Positions 50,738-61,456 of a stretch of DNA of 64,000 nucleotides are shown here, piece by piece. The stretch lies in assembly GCF_000801105.2 (NCBI RefSeq), contig NW_026615404.1, positions 1-64,000 on the forward strand, given 5' to 3'. The translations under genes were made by a program, and so were the position numbers. This stretch comes from Raphanus sativus. Its lineage: Eukaryota > Streptophyta > Magnoliopsida > Brassicales > Brassicaceae. Below the pieces are notes generated by a model that worked only from the letters and a program-made list of their open reading frames with translations, ran no database searches and was not told where the DNA came from. Within the stretch, counting starts at the first letter, position 1; each line of letters opens with the position of its first letter.

Positions 50738-50818
50738 TTCTAGTGAAGATCTTATACTACATAATTCTAGTGAAGATCTTATACTACATAATTCTAGTGA
50801 AGATCTTATACTACATAA
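50738..50818. repeat. Three perfect 27-bp tandem units in the 3' flank of hydrolase A
   Basis: Units at 50738-50764, 50765-50791 and 50792-50818, each starting TTCTAGTGAAGATCTTATAC. The corresponding flank of copy B (about 60885-60912) has one diverged unit, so the triplication followed the gene duplication or was lost there. Confidence 0.92.
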
Positions 50819-51299
50819 GTACTAACAATTCAAGCCAAAAACATTAAGCTTGTCCAACCGAATTCAGCTATTTAAACAACACAAAGTTTGCAAAACGCTG
50901 GTGAAGCCAATCTGACATAAATCGATCACAAGTCAATGAGAGGCCAATAAAAGTACCAATAACAAAAGATTTATATGTGAGCCAGAAGAAATATTAAAAC
51001 CGTCTTCTATATACAAAAGATGATAGGAAAGTTTTTTACTGAAAAGATGATAGGAAAAAGCAGAAGGAAGTTATACAAACCTTTTGTAAGTATATCAATG
51101 CTTTAGTATGTATGAACTCCAACACTCTCCTCTCCACGAGGTGTAGTCTCTTAGTCTCTATCTTATGAACCTAAGTAATGCATGGATTGACAAAAAAAAA
51201 ATCAATGCTTTATGTCGGGAGTTGCACAACTGATGAAAAAACAAGATATGAATTATGAAAAGTAAAGCAAATTAATGACCGGAGTTGCCCAATTGTAGG

Positions 51300-51975
51300 G
51301 CTGGGCGTTCCGGTATCCATTCGGATTTCGGTTCAGTCTATTCGGGTTTTGGGTTTTCGGGGTCAAAGATTTCAGCCTCATTCGGATATTTCTAAATTTC
51401 GGTCCGGGTTCGGTTCGGATCTTTATGGGTTCGGTTCGGATTCGGATAACCCGTTTAAAATGTTTTTAAATTTTCAAAATTCATTATATACTTTAAATTT
51501 TCAAAATCTATAAAAAATAATATATTACATATAAATTTTCATAACATATATGTCAAAATACCTTAATTTAACATATAAATTGGTTTTTTTTTGAATATTT
51601 AGATAAAAAAATCAATAGATATTTAACTATTTTGGTGTTTTCAGTATATTTTAGCTATTTTAGCTATTTTAAACATTTACTTTTGACTATTTGCATATAT
51701 TTTTCGAGTATTTTAGAAAATTTAAAAGTATCTTATATATTTTTAATATTTTTAATATACATTATATATACAAATAATGTATATATTTAAGTATATAAAT
51801 TTATTTCGGATACATTCGGGTACCCAAAATACTTCGGTCTGGATCGGGTTCGGTTTCGGTTCTTTAAATACCGAAATTTTGAACCCGTTTGGATATTTAA
51901 TCAATTTCGGTTCGGGTTCGGTGCTACTTTTTCGGATCGGGTTCGGTTCGGTTTTTCGGGTTCGGATTTTTTGCT
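51300..51975. repeat. TTCGG-rich degenerate repeat with AT-rich core
   Basis: Both ends are made of imperfect GGTTCGG / TTCGGAT units (51300-51445 and 51800-51975), separated by ~350 bp of AT-rich sequence. The open frame at 51777-51989 is only a reading of this repeat. Such sequences are common in crucifer spacers; origin uncertain. Confidence 0.6.
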
Positions 51976-52284
51976 TGATGAAAAAGTAAATGCGAAAAGA
52001 CAGCCAAATCCACTGGTAGCTAATGTAAACTACGTTTAAGAGCTTCTACATTAAATTTACCACCAATTCAATATTATGACACTTTGCAAAGAGGTTTCTT
52101 CTAGACAACCTTTAAACAAATAACCCAATGTATTTCATTTTCAATAATTTTTTTTAAAAGGATAATGATTTTTCTCTTTAATTAGTAGTTGTTTATTAAA
52201 TCAAAACTAAACAAGTAGATAAACGATCAATGTTTTTATTTTAAACAGTAAAATTTAAGAATGACTTACTATTTTCCTTCTTAA

Positions 52285-52571
52285 TTACTCCATATGTTTC
52301 ATTTTAATTGATGTTTTAAAGTTTTATTTTTGTTTCAATTTAAATGATGTTTTAAAGTTTTATTTTGTTTCAATTTAAATGATGTTTTAAGATTTATATG
52401 AAAAACTTTACTGTTATTTGGTGTTTTGACCACTTATATTTTATTAGATGATTTTTCTTTGTTAAATTAACTTTAGGTAACGCAAAAAAAAATTAAAAAA
52501 TGTGTAAAAGCTAACAATTGTTGATATGTGTAAAACCTTTAAATACCAACTAAGTTGAAACAGAGGGAATA
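52285..52571. mobile_element. Stowaway-like MITE
   Basis: Left end TACTCCATATGTTTCATTTT and right end GTTGAAACAGAGGGAATA form imperfect terminal inverted repeats of the 'CTCCCTCCGTTTC' type with TA at each end. Interior AT-rich with a partly duplicated segment (TTTAAATGATGTTTTAA twice). Noncoding. Confidence 0.6.
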
Positions 52572-53115
52572 TTAGCTATTTTATTAGTAATAAAAACAAA
52601 ACTAAAGATGTAATATCCAATTAATGTTTTTCATTTTCTAAAGCAAAATTTAAGAAGGATAATGTTAAATCTTTTTAGTAGCTATCAGTTCACTATTTTA
52701 TCCATCCAAATCTGTAATAAATTCAAAACTATAATTGTGTATACGCAACATAGTTGAGGGAGAGTTACGCAAATATAGACATTTGTAACAAAGAGAAAAG
52801 AGTGAAATAGAAAGAAAAGAGTGAAATACATGCGTAACAAAAGAGGTCAGCTTTCCAGCAAAAAAAAATTACAATAGTATTATTTAACTTGTTTGGGCAA
52901 GAGATTCCACCACTTCACATTAACTTGCCATCTCATCAGTTCGGGTTTCTCTCCCTCTCGGGCTTCTCCTAAAAAATCTAAGTATCCACTTCCTTCAGTT
53001 TTATATTTAAAGAAACTCTAATATTTTTTGCAGTTTAATAGGCTATCATATTGTGTTCTAAGCATCTAAGGTACTCATTGCAATGTTTCTTCAAATCATA
53101 TCTACAGGTCAAACG

Positions 53116-54557
53116 ATGTTGCTTCTAGTTATAGTTGTCGGTTTAATAGGCTACCATGTGTACAAGTCCATTAAACCTCCGCCACCAATTCCGCTGCCGG
53201 AGAATGTTTCTGAGATATGTCCAAGAGTCAAGCTCAATGATGGGAGATATTTAGCCTACAGAGAATTAGGATTTCCAAAAGATAAAGCCAAAAATAAAAT
53301 TATCATCGTCCATGGTTATGGAAGTTCCAAGTTAGTAGATTTAAAAATCACGCAGGTATTTGTAATACTAAAGAATAAATTAGCGATTACGTATTCAAAT
53401 AAGGAGATCAGGATGTTATAAAAAAAATTGTATGTTTTTGATGATTTTCTTATATCATAATAACAATTCTCATATGGCCTTAGGAAATGATTGATGAATT
53501 CGAGATATACTTCTTGCTCTTCGATAGAGCTGGATATGGAGAAAGCGACGCTCATCTATCACGAACAATAAAAACAGATACTTATGATATCGAAGAACTC
53601 GCTGACAAATTGCAAATTGGTCCAAAGTTCCATGTTTTAGGCATGTCGCTCGGGGCTTATCCAGTTTACGGCTGTCTCAAATACATTCCTCATAGGTATA
53701 TATATCGTATATATATCATTAATCTTTTAAAAGTAACTAATATCTAAATGTTATTTTTCGAAAGTAAAACTACTGTTATCTTATATATATATATGTTGGT
53801 TTACATAAATACTAACGGCCATAATTATTTTTTTGTATTAGTTATAAGACATGACTAGAATATGTTGAATTTATAAAATTAGACACTCGAGAATTATACG
53901 ATATGTACTAATGTGAATTTCTATAACACTAGATTAAGTGGAGCAACGTTGGTGGCTCCATTACTGAATTTTTGGTGGAGTCGTATGCCTCAAAGCCTAT
54001 TGACTGCAGCGCTCAAGAAATTACCAGTTGAGAACCAATGGACATTTACAGTTGCACACTACCTTCCGTGGTTGCTATATTGGTGGTTGACGCAGAAATG
54101 GTTTTCACCGTTTAGTCAGAATCCCCTAACAACGATGACCGAACGCGACATAGAACTCGCGGATAAGCACACAAAACACTCTTATATCAAGGTAAGCATG
54201 TATCGACTAATTGATTAATTATAAAATTTTGTGTAGTTAGGTTCATTATGTATCAATGTGTTCCAGGAATCCGCTTTACGACAAGGTGAATACGTGAGCA
54301 TGCAACGAGACATCATTGCGTCTTTCGAAAATTGGGAGTTTGATCCAACCGAATTGCTCAATCCGTTTTCAGATGGTAACGAAGGGTCGGTTCACATGTG
54401 GTGTGCACTCGAAGACAAACAAATTTTGCATGAGGCTTTACTCTATATATGTGATAAGCTGCCATGGATAAAGCTTCATCAAGTCCCAGAAGCTGGACAT
54501 CTTATTATCCATGAGAAGCAGCATTTCGAAGATATCATCAAAACAGCTTGTAGTTGA
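53116..54557 (+). CDS. Alpha/beta hydrolase, copy B of a tandem pair
   Basis: Exons 53116-53355, 53484-53695, 53933-54191 and 54267-54557 give 333 residues, with every exon the same length as in copy A. Membrane anchor MLLLVIVVGLIGYHVYKSI, then VHGYG, FDRAGYGESD, nucleophile elbow GMSLGA, and EAGHLIIH. An in-frame ATG 33 bp upstream (53083) would add MFLQIISTGQT; I prefer 53116 because it matches copy A, where the upstream sequence is not in frame coding. Coding differences from A are few, mostly single substitutions (for example HGF to HGY, REAL to HEAL); introns have diverged by small indels. The 3' flank is interrupted 57 bp after the stop by a LINE. Confidence 0.88.
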
Positions 54558-54675
54558 ATAAAAAAATCTCAATAGTTTTTCTTAAATCGATTAGTAAAAT
54601 ATCCAATATGTTTGATATGACATGTATTTTTTTTTTTTTTTTGAACACCGATTATATTAAAAACTTGAAAAGAGT

Positions 54676-57600
54676 TTAGTTGGGTACAATCAATGCACCA
54701 TCAACTTCCAACAACAATCCAGATGCAATTAAAGCATCCTTGGCTAACAAATCTGCAACTGTGTTCCTTTCTCGAGGTATCCACACAAAACAAACAAATT
54801 CGAAATCAAGGGAAATGAGAAGGACATCCGCCACAATTCCATGGAGTTCTGGAGATCCTGAACCGGAGTTGAGGTACTTGATCAGCTGAGCCGAATCCGA
54901 CTCAAACCGCAGCTTCTTCATCTTCAATCTTCGACATTCAAAGATAGCTTCACGCATAGCCATGGCCTCCGCCTGTAAAGAAGACGCAACATACGCAGCA
55001 GAGGATTTGGACGTTTGTTGTTGCAGAGATGGAAACTGGAAGACCCATCCAAACCCTGCTGCTTGTCTACCAACATTCCAGGCCGCGTCTGTTCGCACCA
55101 CCACCGTATGATTGGGGCAGTGGACCACCGCGCTGGCTTGCGGTCTTGATATTCCTTTGTCTGGCGTACTGTCCCTGCTCCACTCCCTAGCCATTACAAT
55201 AGCTGATGACAATGCATCTTCCGGAGACATAGAGAATCCTTCAAAAACAAAGCTGTTACGGGCTTTCCATATCGACCATAAGATCCATGGAAACAGAGAT
55301 CCCGACCCAATTCCCGCTGGAGGCAAACAAATATTTGCACAGAAAATCTTCCATGAAGCAAGCAAATCTATCATTCCACTACACTCCACACCATTCACAA
55401 AAGGAGCAAGAAGCCAGACCTTTCGGGCAAACGGGCATTGGAATAGAAGATGAATGATAGATTCAATGCATCCACATCGCTTACACTTAGGATCGATAGG
55501 TATGTGTCTCTCTAACAATCGCTCTCCAACTGGTATAGCACCTTTTATGACTTTCCACGCAAATAGCTTAACTTTTGGTGCACAATCAATGGCCCAAATA
55601 TTCTTTCTCCAGTCGAAATTCGGTGGAATTATCATATCTCCAGCTCCAGCCTCCTCCTCTTCTAGCGCAGTGTAATAACCGGACTTCACAGAGTAATCCC
55701 CTGTTTTTGTGCCCAACCAAATCAGTTTATCCTCGGCTCCAGTAACACTTTGCTTGATGCTGAGAATACACTCCTCATAATCAGGGAGGAGGAGTTGAAT
55801 TTTCTCCCGATCCCAATGTCGCTCCTCACCCACCATCAAATCAGACACACACAGCGTAGCGGCCAGCTCTCCCACCGGTCCCATTGGGCGTGTTGGAGTA
55901 CTCAACGAAAGCCAGGGGTCTTGCCATATATTGATAGATGTTCCATCCCCCACTGCCCATCCGAGATTCCTCAGTAGCAGATCACGTCCAATGAGTATAC
56001 TTCGCCACCCATGCGAAGGGTTAGATGTTTCAGTCGCAGAAAGTATGTTCCCATCAGCACAATACTTACCGAATAGAGTTTTGCAGAGTAGGCTATCTGG
56101 TTTTTGGATCATTCTCCATCCAATTTTGGCTAGCAAGGAATCATTGAATTTCTGGAAGTCCCGGAGACCCAACCCTCCTATCGCCTTCGGCTTGGCTATA
56201 TTATCCCAGGAAACCCAAGCCATTTTCTTTTGATCTTCATTGTTATCCCACCAGAATCGGGTCATCACCGATTGGATTCTCTTACATAGAGATACCGGCA
56301 GCTTGAAACATGTCATCGAAAAGGAGGGAATGGGCGAGAGGACACTCTGAAGCATAACAAGCTTCCCCGCTGTTGAGAGAAATCTTGTTGACCAACTCTT
56401 TGCTTTCTGCTGGATCCTATCAATGATGGAGGAAAACAAATCTCTCTTCCGCCTTCCAAACTGTTCCGGGAGCCCCAAGTATTTTCCTACACCACCTTCT
56501 TTCTGAATTTGTAGTTCATTTTTCACCATAGTCTTTAGCTCCAATGGTGCTCTCCGGGAGAAAGTAATAGTAGACTTATCGGGATTGATAGTCTGCCCAG
56601 AAGCGATCTCGTATTGCCGCAGGATGCTAATGAGCGCCTTGCAGTTTCCCTTATCAGCATGTAAGAAAAACATGGTATCGTCCGCAAAAAGTAGATGAGA
56701 GACCCGAGGACATCCTCTAGCCACTCTGAGTCCTTTGAGAACTCTCTCTTCTTGCGCTCTGTTACATAATCCCGAGAGGACTTCACTACACATGATGAAT
56801 ATGTAGGGAGAGAGGGGATCGCCTTGGCGGATTCCTCTGCTCGGTACTACCTTCTCTCTAGGCAAGACGTTGATGAGGAAGGAGTATGTAACAGTAGAGA
56901 TACATTGCATGATCGCTCGTATCCAATCTTGGTGGAATCCCAACCTTGAGAGTACGGCAGCAATAAAATCCCATTCGAGGCGGTCGTAGGCTTTGCTCAT
57001 ATCTGTTTTAACCGCCATCGCACATCTCTGTTCCGCTTTTGAATTTTTCAGATAGTGCAGGACCTCGTGTGTGATGAGAACATTGTCACCTATAGCCCGT
57101 CCTGGAACAAAAGCCGATTGATTTTCCGAGATAAGCTTGTCCATTAGCGGCTGTAATCGACGAGTGAGCAGCTTCGAGTAGATCTTATAGTACACATTAC
57201 AAAGGGCAATGGGTCTATAATCAGAGACCTTTTGGGGCTTGTTTATTTTCGGGATCAGCCGGATGTTAGTGTGATTTATGCTGTCCGGCAGCGGATTCCC
57301 GCTAAAAAATCCTTGAACTTCCCGAATAATGTCCGGCCCAATGCAGTCCCAATGGGTATGGAAAAAACCAGCCGAGAAGCCATCCGGTCCCGGGGCCTTT
57401 CTGCATTGATAGACTGTACAGCCTCCTTAATCTCCAAAGCCGATGGGATACTCAGAAGGAGATTGTTTTCCTCTTCAGTAATAATAGGGCGGAGTGCCTT
57501 ATTTACTGTTTCTTCTCGCTCTCCCGGAGTAGTCGTGAAGAGTTGCTGGAAGTAGCTCCCAATGACTTGCACAATTTCTTCTTCCTTATGCACCAGTTCC

Positions 57601-58781
57601 CCTTCTTCGTTCTCCAGAACCGAGAACGCATTCAAACGTTTTCTAATCTTCGTTATGGCGTGGAAATAACCCGTATTACGGTCACCCAGCTTTAGCCAAA
57701 GCAGTCTGCTCTGTTGCCGCCAGTACTCCTCCTCCGCAAGATAAGCCGAGCTGAGTTGCTTTGTGATATCTTGAATCACTGCCGTATCGTTTGTCGGGCT
57801 TGCCAACGCCACATGTAGTTCCCGCTTTTTCTGCTCTATTAGCTTCATGCTATTCCGTTGCTTGGCCCGGTTCCATTCTGATATCGCACTTCGCGCCGAA
57901 GATAGCTTGTCCATCACTGAATCGTGGTCATCCTCTACCCAGGCGTCTGTTATTATTCTTTTGGCCTCTTCATCTTTGCATAATCTCCTATCATATCTGA
58001 ACTGGCCCTTTCTTCTTTTACCTCCTTGATCAAAAAAGGTTAGCAGTGGCATATGATCCGAGCTCTCGAAGCCTAAATATTGAGATCTCGCTGTGGGGAA
58101 ACTCTCTGCCCATAGGGTGTTAGCAGCTGCTCTGTCTAACCTGCAACGCACTAGATGATCACCTCTCTGTCCTCTCCACGAGAGTGGGTCACCCGAATGC
58201 CGGAGATCAAAGAGATCTCCTTCAGAGAAGAAGGTACGCATATCCATAAAGGATCCTTCCGGTCTGACGATACCTCCATCCTTCTCATCTCCGCAAAGAA
58301 TATCATTGAAGTCCCCTGTTAGAAACCATGGGGCTTCTCGGGCAGAATTGATAGCTAGGAGATGATCCCATAATTCTTTCCTCTGTTTTTTATCCGGATT
58401 CCCGTATATAAAAGAGGAGTAAAAACTTTTCCCTTCAAATTCAATCAACGTATCTATTACATTCGAATTTGAATCCAGTACTTGTAGATTGAGTTCTTGC
58501 TTCCAAAATAAACCTAAGCCTCCCGCACCATGACCTGTTGGAGGAACCAGGTGGTGACAATCGTATGGTAGGTGGTTCAGTTTCTTGAGGACAAAGGCAT
58601 CTAGGTTTTTTGATTCCATGATGAAGATAATATCTGGATCGAACTTCTTAGATATCTCTCCCAATCTTTGAACTGTCCAGGGATTCCCCAAGCCCTGGCA
58701 GTTCCAGCTAGCTATAGCTAAGGAACGGGGTTGGATTGGATTCGAAAATCCATCCGGCGCCTTGTTGTTCTCGGGATCAGG
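54676..58781 (-). pseudogene. LINE ORF2 (endonuclease-RT-RNase H) with one frameshift
   Basis: Domains in order: apurinic-type endonuclease (SWNCQGLG at the start, TGDFNDIL, ESSDHMPLL), reverse transcriptase (SAFVPGRAIGDN, the catalytic LLFADD, GIRQGDPLSP), zf-RVT (WKVIKGAIPVGERLLERH; CKRCG), and a C-terminal RNase H (RTDAAW; FESDSAQLI; VADLLAKDAL). The reading is open except for a single-base loss in an A/G run at about 57397-57401 (just after INAE), which shifts frame before the RT domain; downstream the frame is continuous from there to 54676. No ATG occurs in the ORF2 frame between its upstream stop (58782-58784) and the endonuclease start. With one recent lesion this copy is inactive as drawn, though it might be a sequence error. 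Confidence 0.85.
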
Positions 58782-60622
58782 TTACAAATAGGAGTGTTAT
58801 CAGAGGTTGTGCTACCTTCCTCAAGTGGAACCCCATCTTGAGTCGCACCTCGCCTTCCTGCAACTTTTTTGGGAGCTTTTTCTGCTCGATCCTGAGTCCC
58901 CTGGTTCTTCTTTCGGATGCCTGGTAAGCTAGCTTGTTGCATCTTTCGTTTCTTTGAACTAGCTCCTGGAATAGGGCTCCCAGTAGTCGTTCTTCTGATG
59001 GGGGGTCTTCCTAGTTTCCTTTTTATGATCTCCACTGGGGCATCAGGGGCATTTATCTCCTTTAGGGACGTTCCATCCACCTGTGGGCCTAATCTGGCTA
59101 TAGCTGAGATTCTCTCATTTGATCCTCTGTCCTCAGGCAAGACAGATAGCTCCGAATTGTTGAGAGGGCCTAGTCGATTAGCGATTGGTTCTCGCTCCGC
59201 AGTGAATGGGGAATCTTCCGCCGGAGATTCTCTTGAAGCTCTACGGGCATTGGCAGCGACAATAAGAGCAGCAGACTTTTCAAGTTGCCCTGCTTCTTCA
59301 GCTTTTTTCAATCTTGCTCGACGAGCTGCACTCTCCACAGGATCCGCACAGCTGGTGTATTGAGACATTACATCTCTCACCACCTCCACAGCTTCCTCCA
59401 TTTCCACAATAGGTAGAATCCTCTGTTCCTCCTGATCATGTTCCTGTAAGGGAGTCCCCTTTTCAACAGAAGAGGCCCGCTCTTTTGATATGGCTCTGTA
59501 TCGTCGAGGAGCAGAATCTTGCTGTATTGGAGAGCCACTCTCCTTTCCTCTATCAGTGCGGCGATGCTGGGAGTAGTGCCTGTGCGAGGAGATCGAGTGG
59601 GAATCCCCACGTAAGTTACCATAATCATCGCGAGGTTGATAACCACTCCTATATTCGGGGCGAATATCATTACGACGAGATTGATCTCTATCATGCCGGT
59701 CTCTTGGTTGCCACTCCTGTCTAGAATATGATTTAAGGCTGTGGTAAGATTCAGATCTTCCATCTCTTACTGATGAGGTGTGAGACCGTTGGTTATGATA
59801 GTTCCTTGGGTGAGAAATAAGGCGATTCCCAAGCTGGAGAGGGAGCCTTTTAGAATCCTCATTAAACGTAGGGAGTCTCCTCTCCAATCGAGCAGTAGCA
59901 TGCTCCGGTTCTTTGGGACGCCGCTCTTCTTGTGAGTCCCTCGAATCTTTTTTATCATGCTTGGCAACTAGACAGTCCCTAAGCTCATGGTCCAGCTTGC
60001 AGCATTTTAGGCAGTGTCTTTCTAGTTTTTCATAGACCAGTGTTGCCTCAACTTCACCAGTAGGATACTCTAATGTGGTAGACTTGATGATGGGGAGTCT
60101 CCCATTAACATGGACTCTCATACGCATCGAGAGCGGGGTAATCTCCGCGGTTTCAAAAGTCCCGATATCTTCCCCAATCTTCTCTGCGACCTCATCTGTC
60201 CACAAGTGAATTGGGACTCCTTGAATCTTTATCCAAAATGGAATCATCGAAGGGAAGCTTGGTGAGATTGTAGGGATCCATCGTTCAAGTATTATCATCC
60301 AGCGGGCGTAATGGTACGGTTGCTTGGCAAGGACAGTTAAGAGGTCAGCTTCCAGTTCAAAGCGAAACTGGAACATACCAGAGCCCAAATCTGAGCCAAC
60401 TGGTGGAATATCTGCCTTCCAATGGTCAATGAAGAAGGGGATGAGAGCCCCGACTTTTTGGAGAGATGGGTTTGTTACCCTTCCAATGATGGTTAGCGCA
60501 TGGCTCTGTAGCAGCGCAGAGTTATCAGGTTCCGAGAGACGCACTCTAGCCGTACGAGGCGCCGGTCGATGTTCCAAGGCCACGGCCTTGCCTTTCTCAG
60601 CAGAAGATAATCTTCTATGCAT
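58718..60622 (-). CDS. LINE ORF1 (DUF4283 / CCHC zinc-knuckle protein)
   Basis: 634 residues from the ATG at 60622 (MHRRLSSAEKGKAV). Upstream codons are open but have no ATG. Residues ~40-190 match the DUF4283 layout of plant LINE ORF1 (LIPFFIDHWKA; RFELEADL; PYHYARWMIILERW; PFWIKIQGVPIHLWT). A zinc knuckle follows: CLKCCKLDHELRDC near residue 220, spacing Cx2Cx4Hx4C. The remainder is long, charged and Ser/Arg-rich, with RPPIRR and KRKMQQ basic clusters. It should bind the element RNA as a nucleic-acid chaperone. The frame is intact. Its stop overlaps the ORF2 frame by 64 nt. Confidence 0.85.
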   Translation of the reverse strand: MHRRLSSAEKGKAVALEHRPAPRTARVRLSEPDNSALLQSHALTIIGRVTNPSLQKVGALIPFFIDHWKADIPPVGSDLGSGMFQFRFELEADLLTVLAKQPYHYARWMIILERWIPTISPSFPSMIPFWIKIQGVPIHLWTDEVAEKIGEDIGTFETAEITPLSMRMRVHVNGRLPIIKSTTLEYPTGEVEATLVYEKLERHCLKCCKLDHELRDCLVAKHDKKDSRDSQEERRPKEPEHATARLERRLPTFNEDSKRLPLQLGNRLISHPRNYHNQRSHTSSVRDGRSESYHSLKSYSRQEWQPRDRHDRDQSRRNDIRPEYRSGYQPRDDYGNLRGDSHSISSHRHYSQHRRTDRGKESGSPIQQDSAPRRYRAISKERASSVEKGTPLQEHDQEEQRILPIVEMEEAVEVVRDVMSQYTSCADPVESAARRARLKKAEEAGQLEKSAALIVAANARRASRESPAEDSPFTAEREPIANRLGPLNNSELSVLPEDRGSNERISAIARLGPQVDGTSLKEINAPDAPVEIIKRKLGRPPIRRTTTGSPIPGASSKKRKMQQASLPGIRKKNQGTQDRAEKAPKKVAGRRGATQDGVPLEEGSTTSDNTPICNLIPRTTRRRMDFRIQSNPVP

Positions 60623-60982
60623 TCTGGGAGCTGCAGCGACAGTAAGCTGGAGGAGAGCTAGAAGCAAATCGAAGAAGAGGTGGTTGAATTCCAGTAATCA
60701 CTGGTAGCTTTTGGATGAATCTATCCTGAGGTGAGCCAAAGTCGGACCAGACGGACCAGCAGTCAGAGCGATGTGGGTGAGTCGGCAGTAACCTTTCGGG
60801 AGCGGTGCTTGAGGTAGCTGTCCATGGTAACTTCTTCAGGCAAGGATATGACATGTATTGTTAAACAAAAGTGAACTGATCTACTTCTATTGAAGATCTC
60901 ATTATACATAAGTACTAACAGTCCAAGCAAAAACGTTAGGCTTGTCCTACCGAATTCAGCTACTGCTTTTCTTCTTAATTAG

Positions 60983-61214
60983 TACTCCCTCCGTTTCATA
61001 TTAAATGTCGTTTAGAGAATTTTTTTTCGTTGCAAATAAGTGTCGTTTTAGAGTTTCAATGCAAAATTTATTAACTTTATTCTCCATTCTATTTTTCTAT
61101 TGGTTGAATTGAATCGGTAATGATGTTTTTATATTGAAAATATGCAAAATTAAATGTTTTCTTAATCCGTGTGCACAAGTCTAAAACGACACTTATAATG
61201 AAACAGAAGGAGTA
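60983..61214. mobile_element. Stowaway-like MITE, well preserved
   Basis: Left end TACTCCCTCCGTTTCATATT and right end ATGAAACAGAAGGAGTA are inverted repeats; the pairing continues inward (AAATGTCGTTT / AAACGACACTT). TA at each end is the Stowaway target. A second left-type end (TTTCCTCCGTTTCAAAAAAT) begins at 61215, indicating an adjacent or nested relative. Confidence 0.7.
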
Positions 61215-61428
61215 TTTCCTCCGTTTCAAAAAATGTTATTTTGATATTTTTATTTTTACACAAAGAATATTATTTTATAGTTTTAATACAATTTACATTA
61301 ATTACTTTAAGCTTAGTACAATTACAAAATATATTGATCTCATAAATAACTTCATTTATTTCAAATACTATCAGTTAAATATATAAGTGTAATTTATAGA
61401 ACATACATATATTTCAATTATTGTTTAA

Positions 61429-61456
61429 CTAGGGTTTAGCCCGCCCTACGGGCGGG
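61429..61456 (-). mobile_element. Helitron 3' end (minus orientation)
   Basis: Plus A-CTAGGGTTTAG then CCCGCCC-TAC-GGGCGGG: in reverse this is hairpin, short spacer, CTAG and host T, the Helitron terminus. I could not place the 5' end, expected to the right, so only the terminus is annotated. Confidence 0.6.

Larger units (their letters stand above)
50639..53115. other. Spacer between the two hydrolase genes
   Basis: 3' flank of copy A with the 27-bp repeat, a TTCGG-rich degenerate repeat (51300-51975), a MITE (52285-52571) and the promoter of copy B. No supported gene. Confidence 0.5.
54629..60844 (-). mobile_element. Near-complete LINE (L1-like) retrotransposon
   Basis: 6.2 kb, minus orientation, flanked by a 15-bp target duplication GATATGACATGTATT at 54614-54628 and 60845-60859. 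The poly(A) tail appears as a T run up to 54642. In order: ~220-bp 5' UTR, ORF1 (60622-58718), ORF2 (about 58781-54676) with one frameshift. The 3' flank of hydrolase copy A (50690-50725) is an uninterrupted paralogous empty site, so the insertion came after the gene duplication. Both TSD copies match exactly, indicating youth. Confidence 0.92.

Noticed and set aside
51777..51989. 70-codon frame rich in Gly, Phe and Ser
   Set aside because: Pure reading of the TTCGG-type repeat.
53083..53115. Upstream in-frame ATG for hydrolase B
   Set aside because: Adds 11 codons not conserved in copy A; a CTACAG acceptor-like sequence lies between, so this part may be intron or leader.
54680..60707. Multiple plus-strand frames of 60-150 codons
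   Set aside because: All are antisense shadows of the LINE ORF1 and ORF2.
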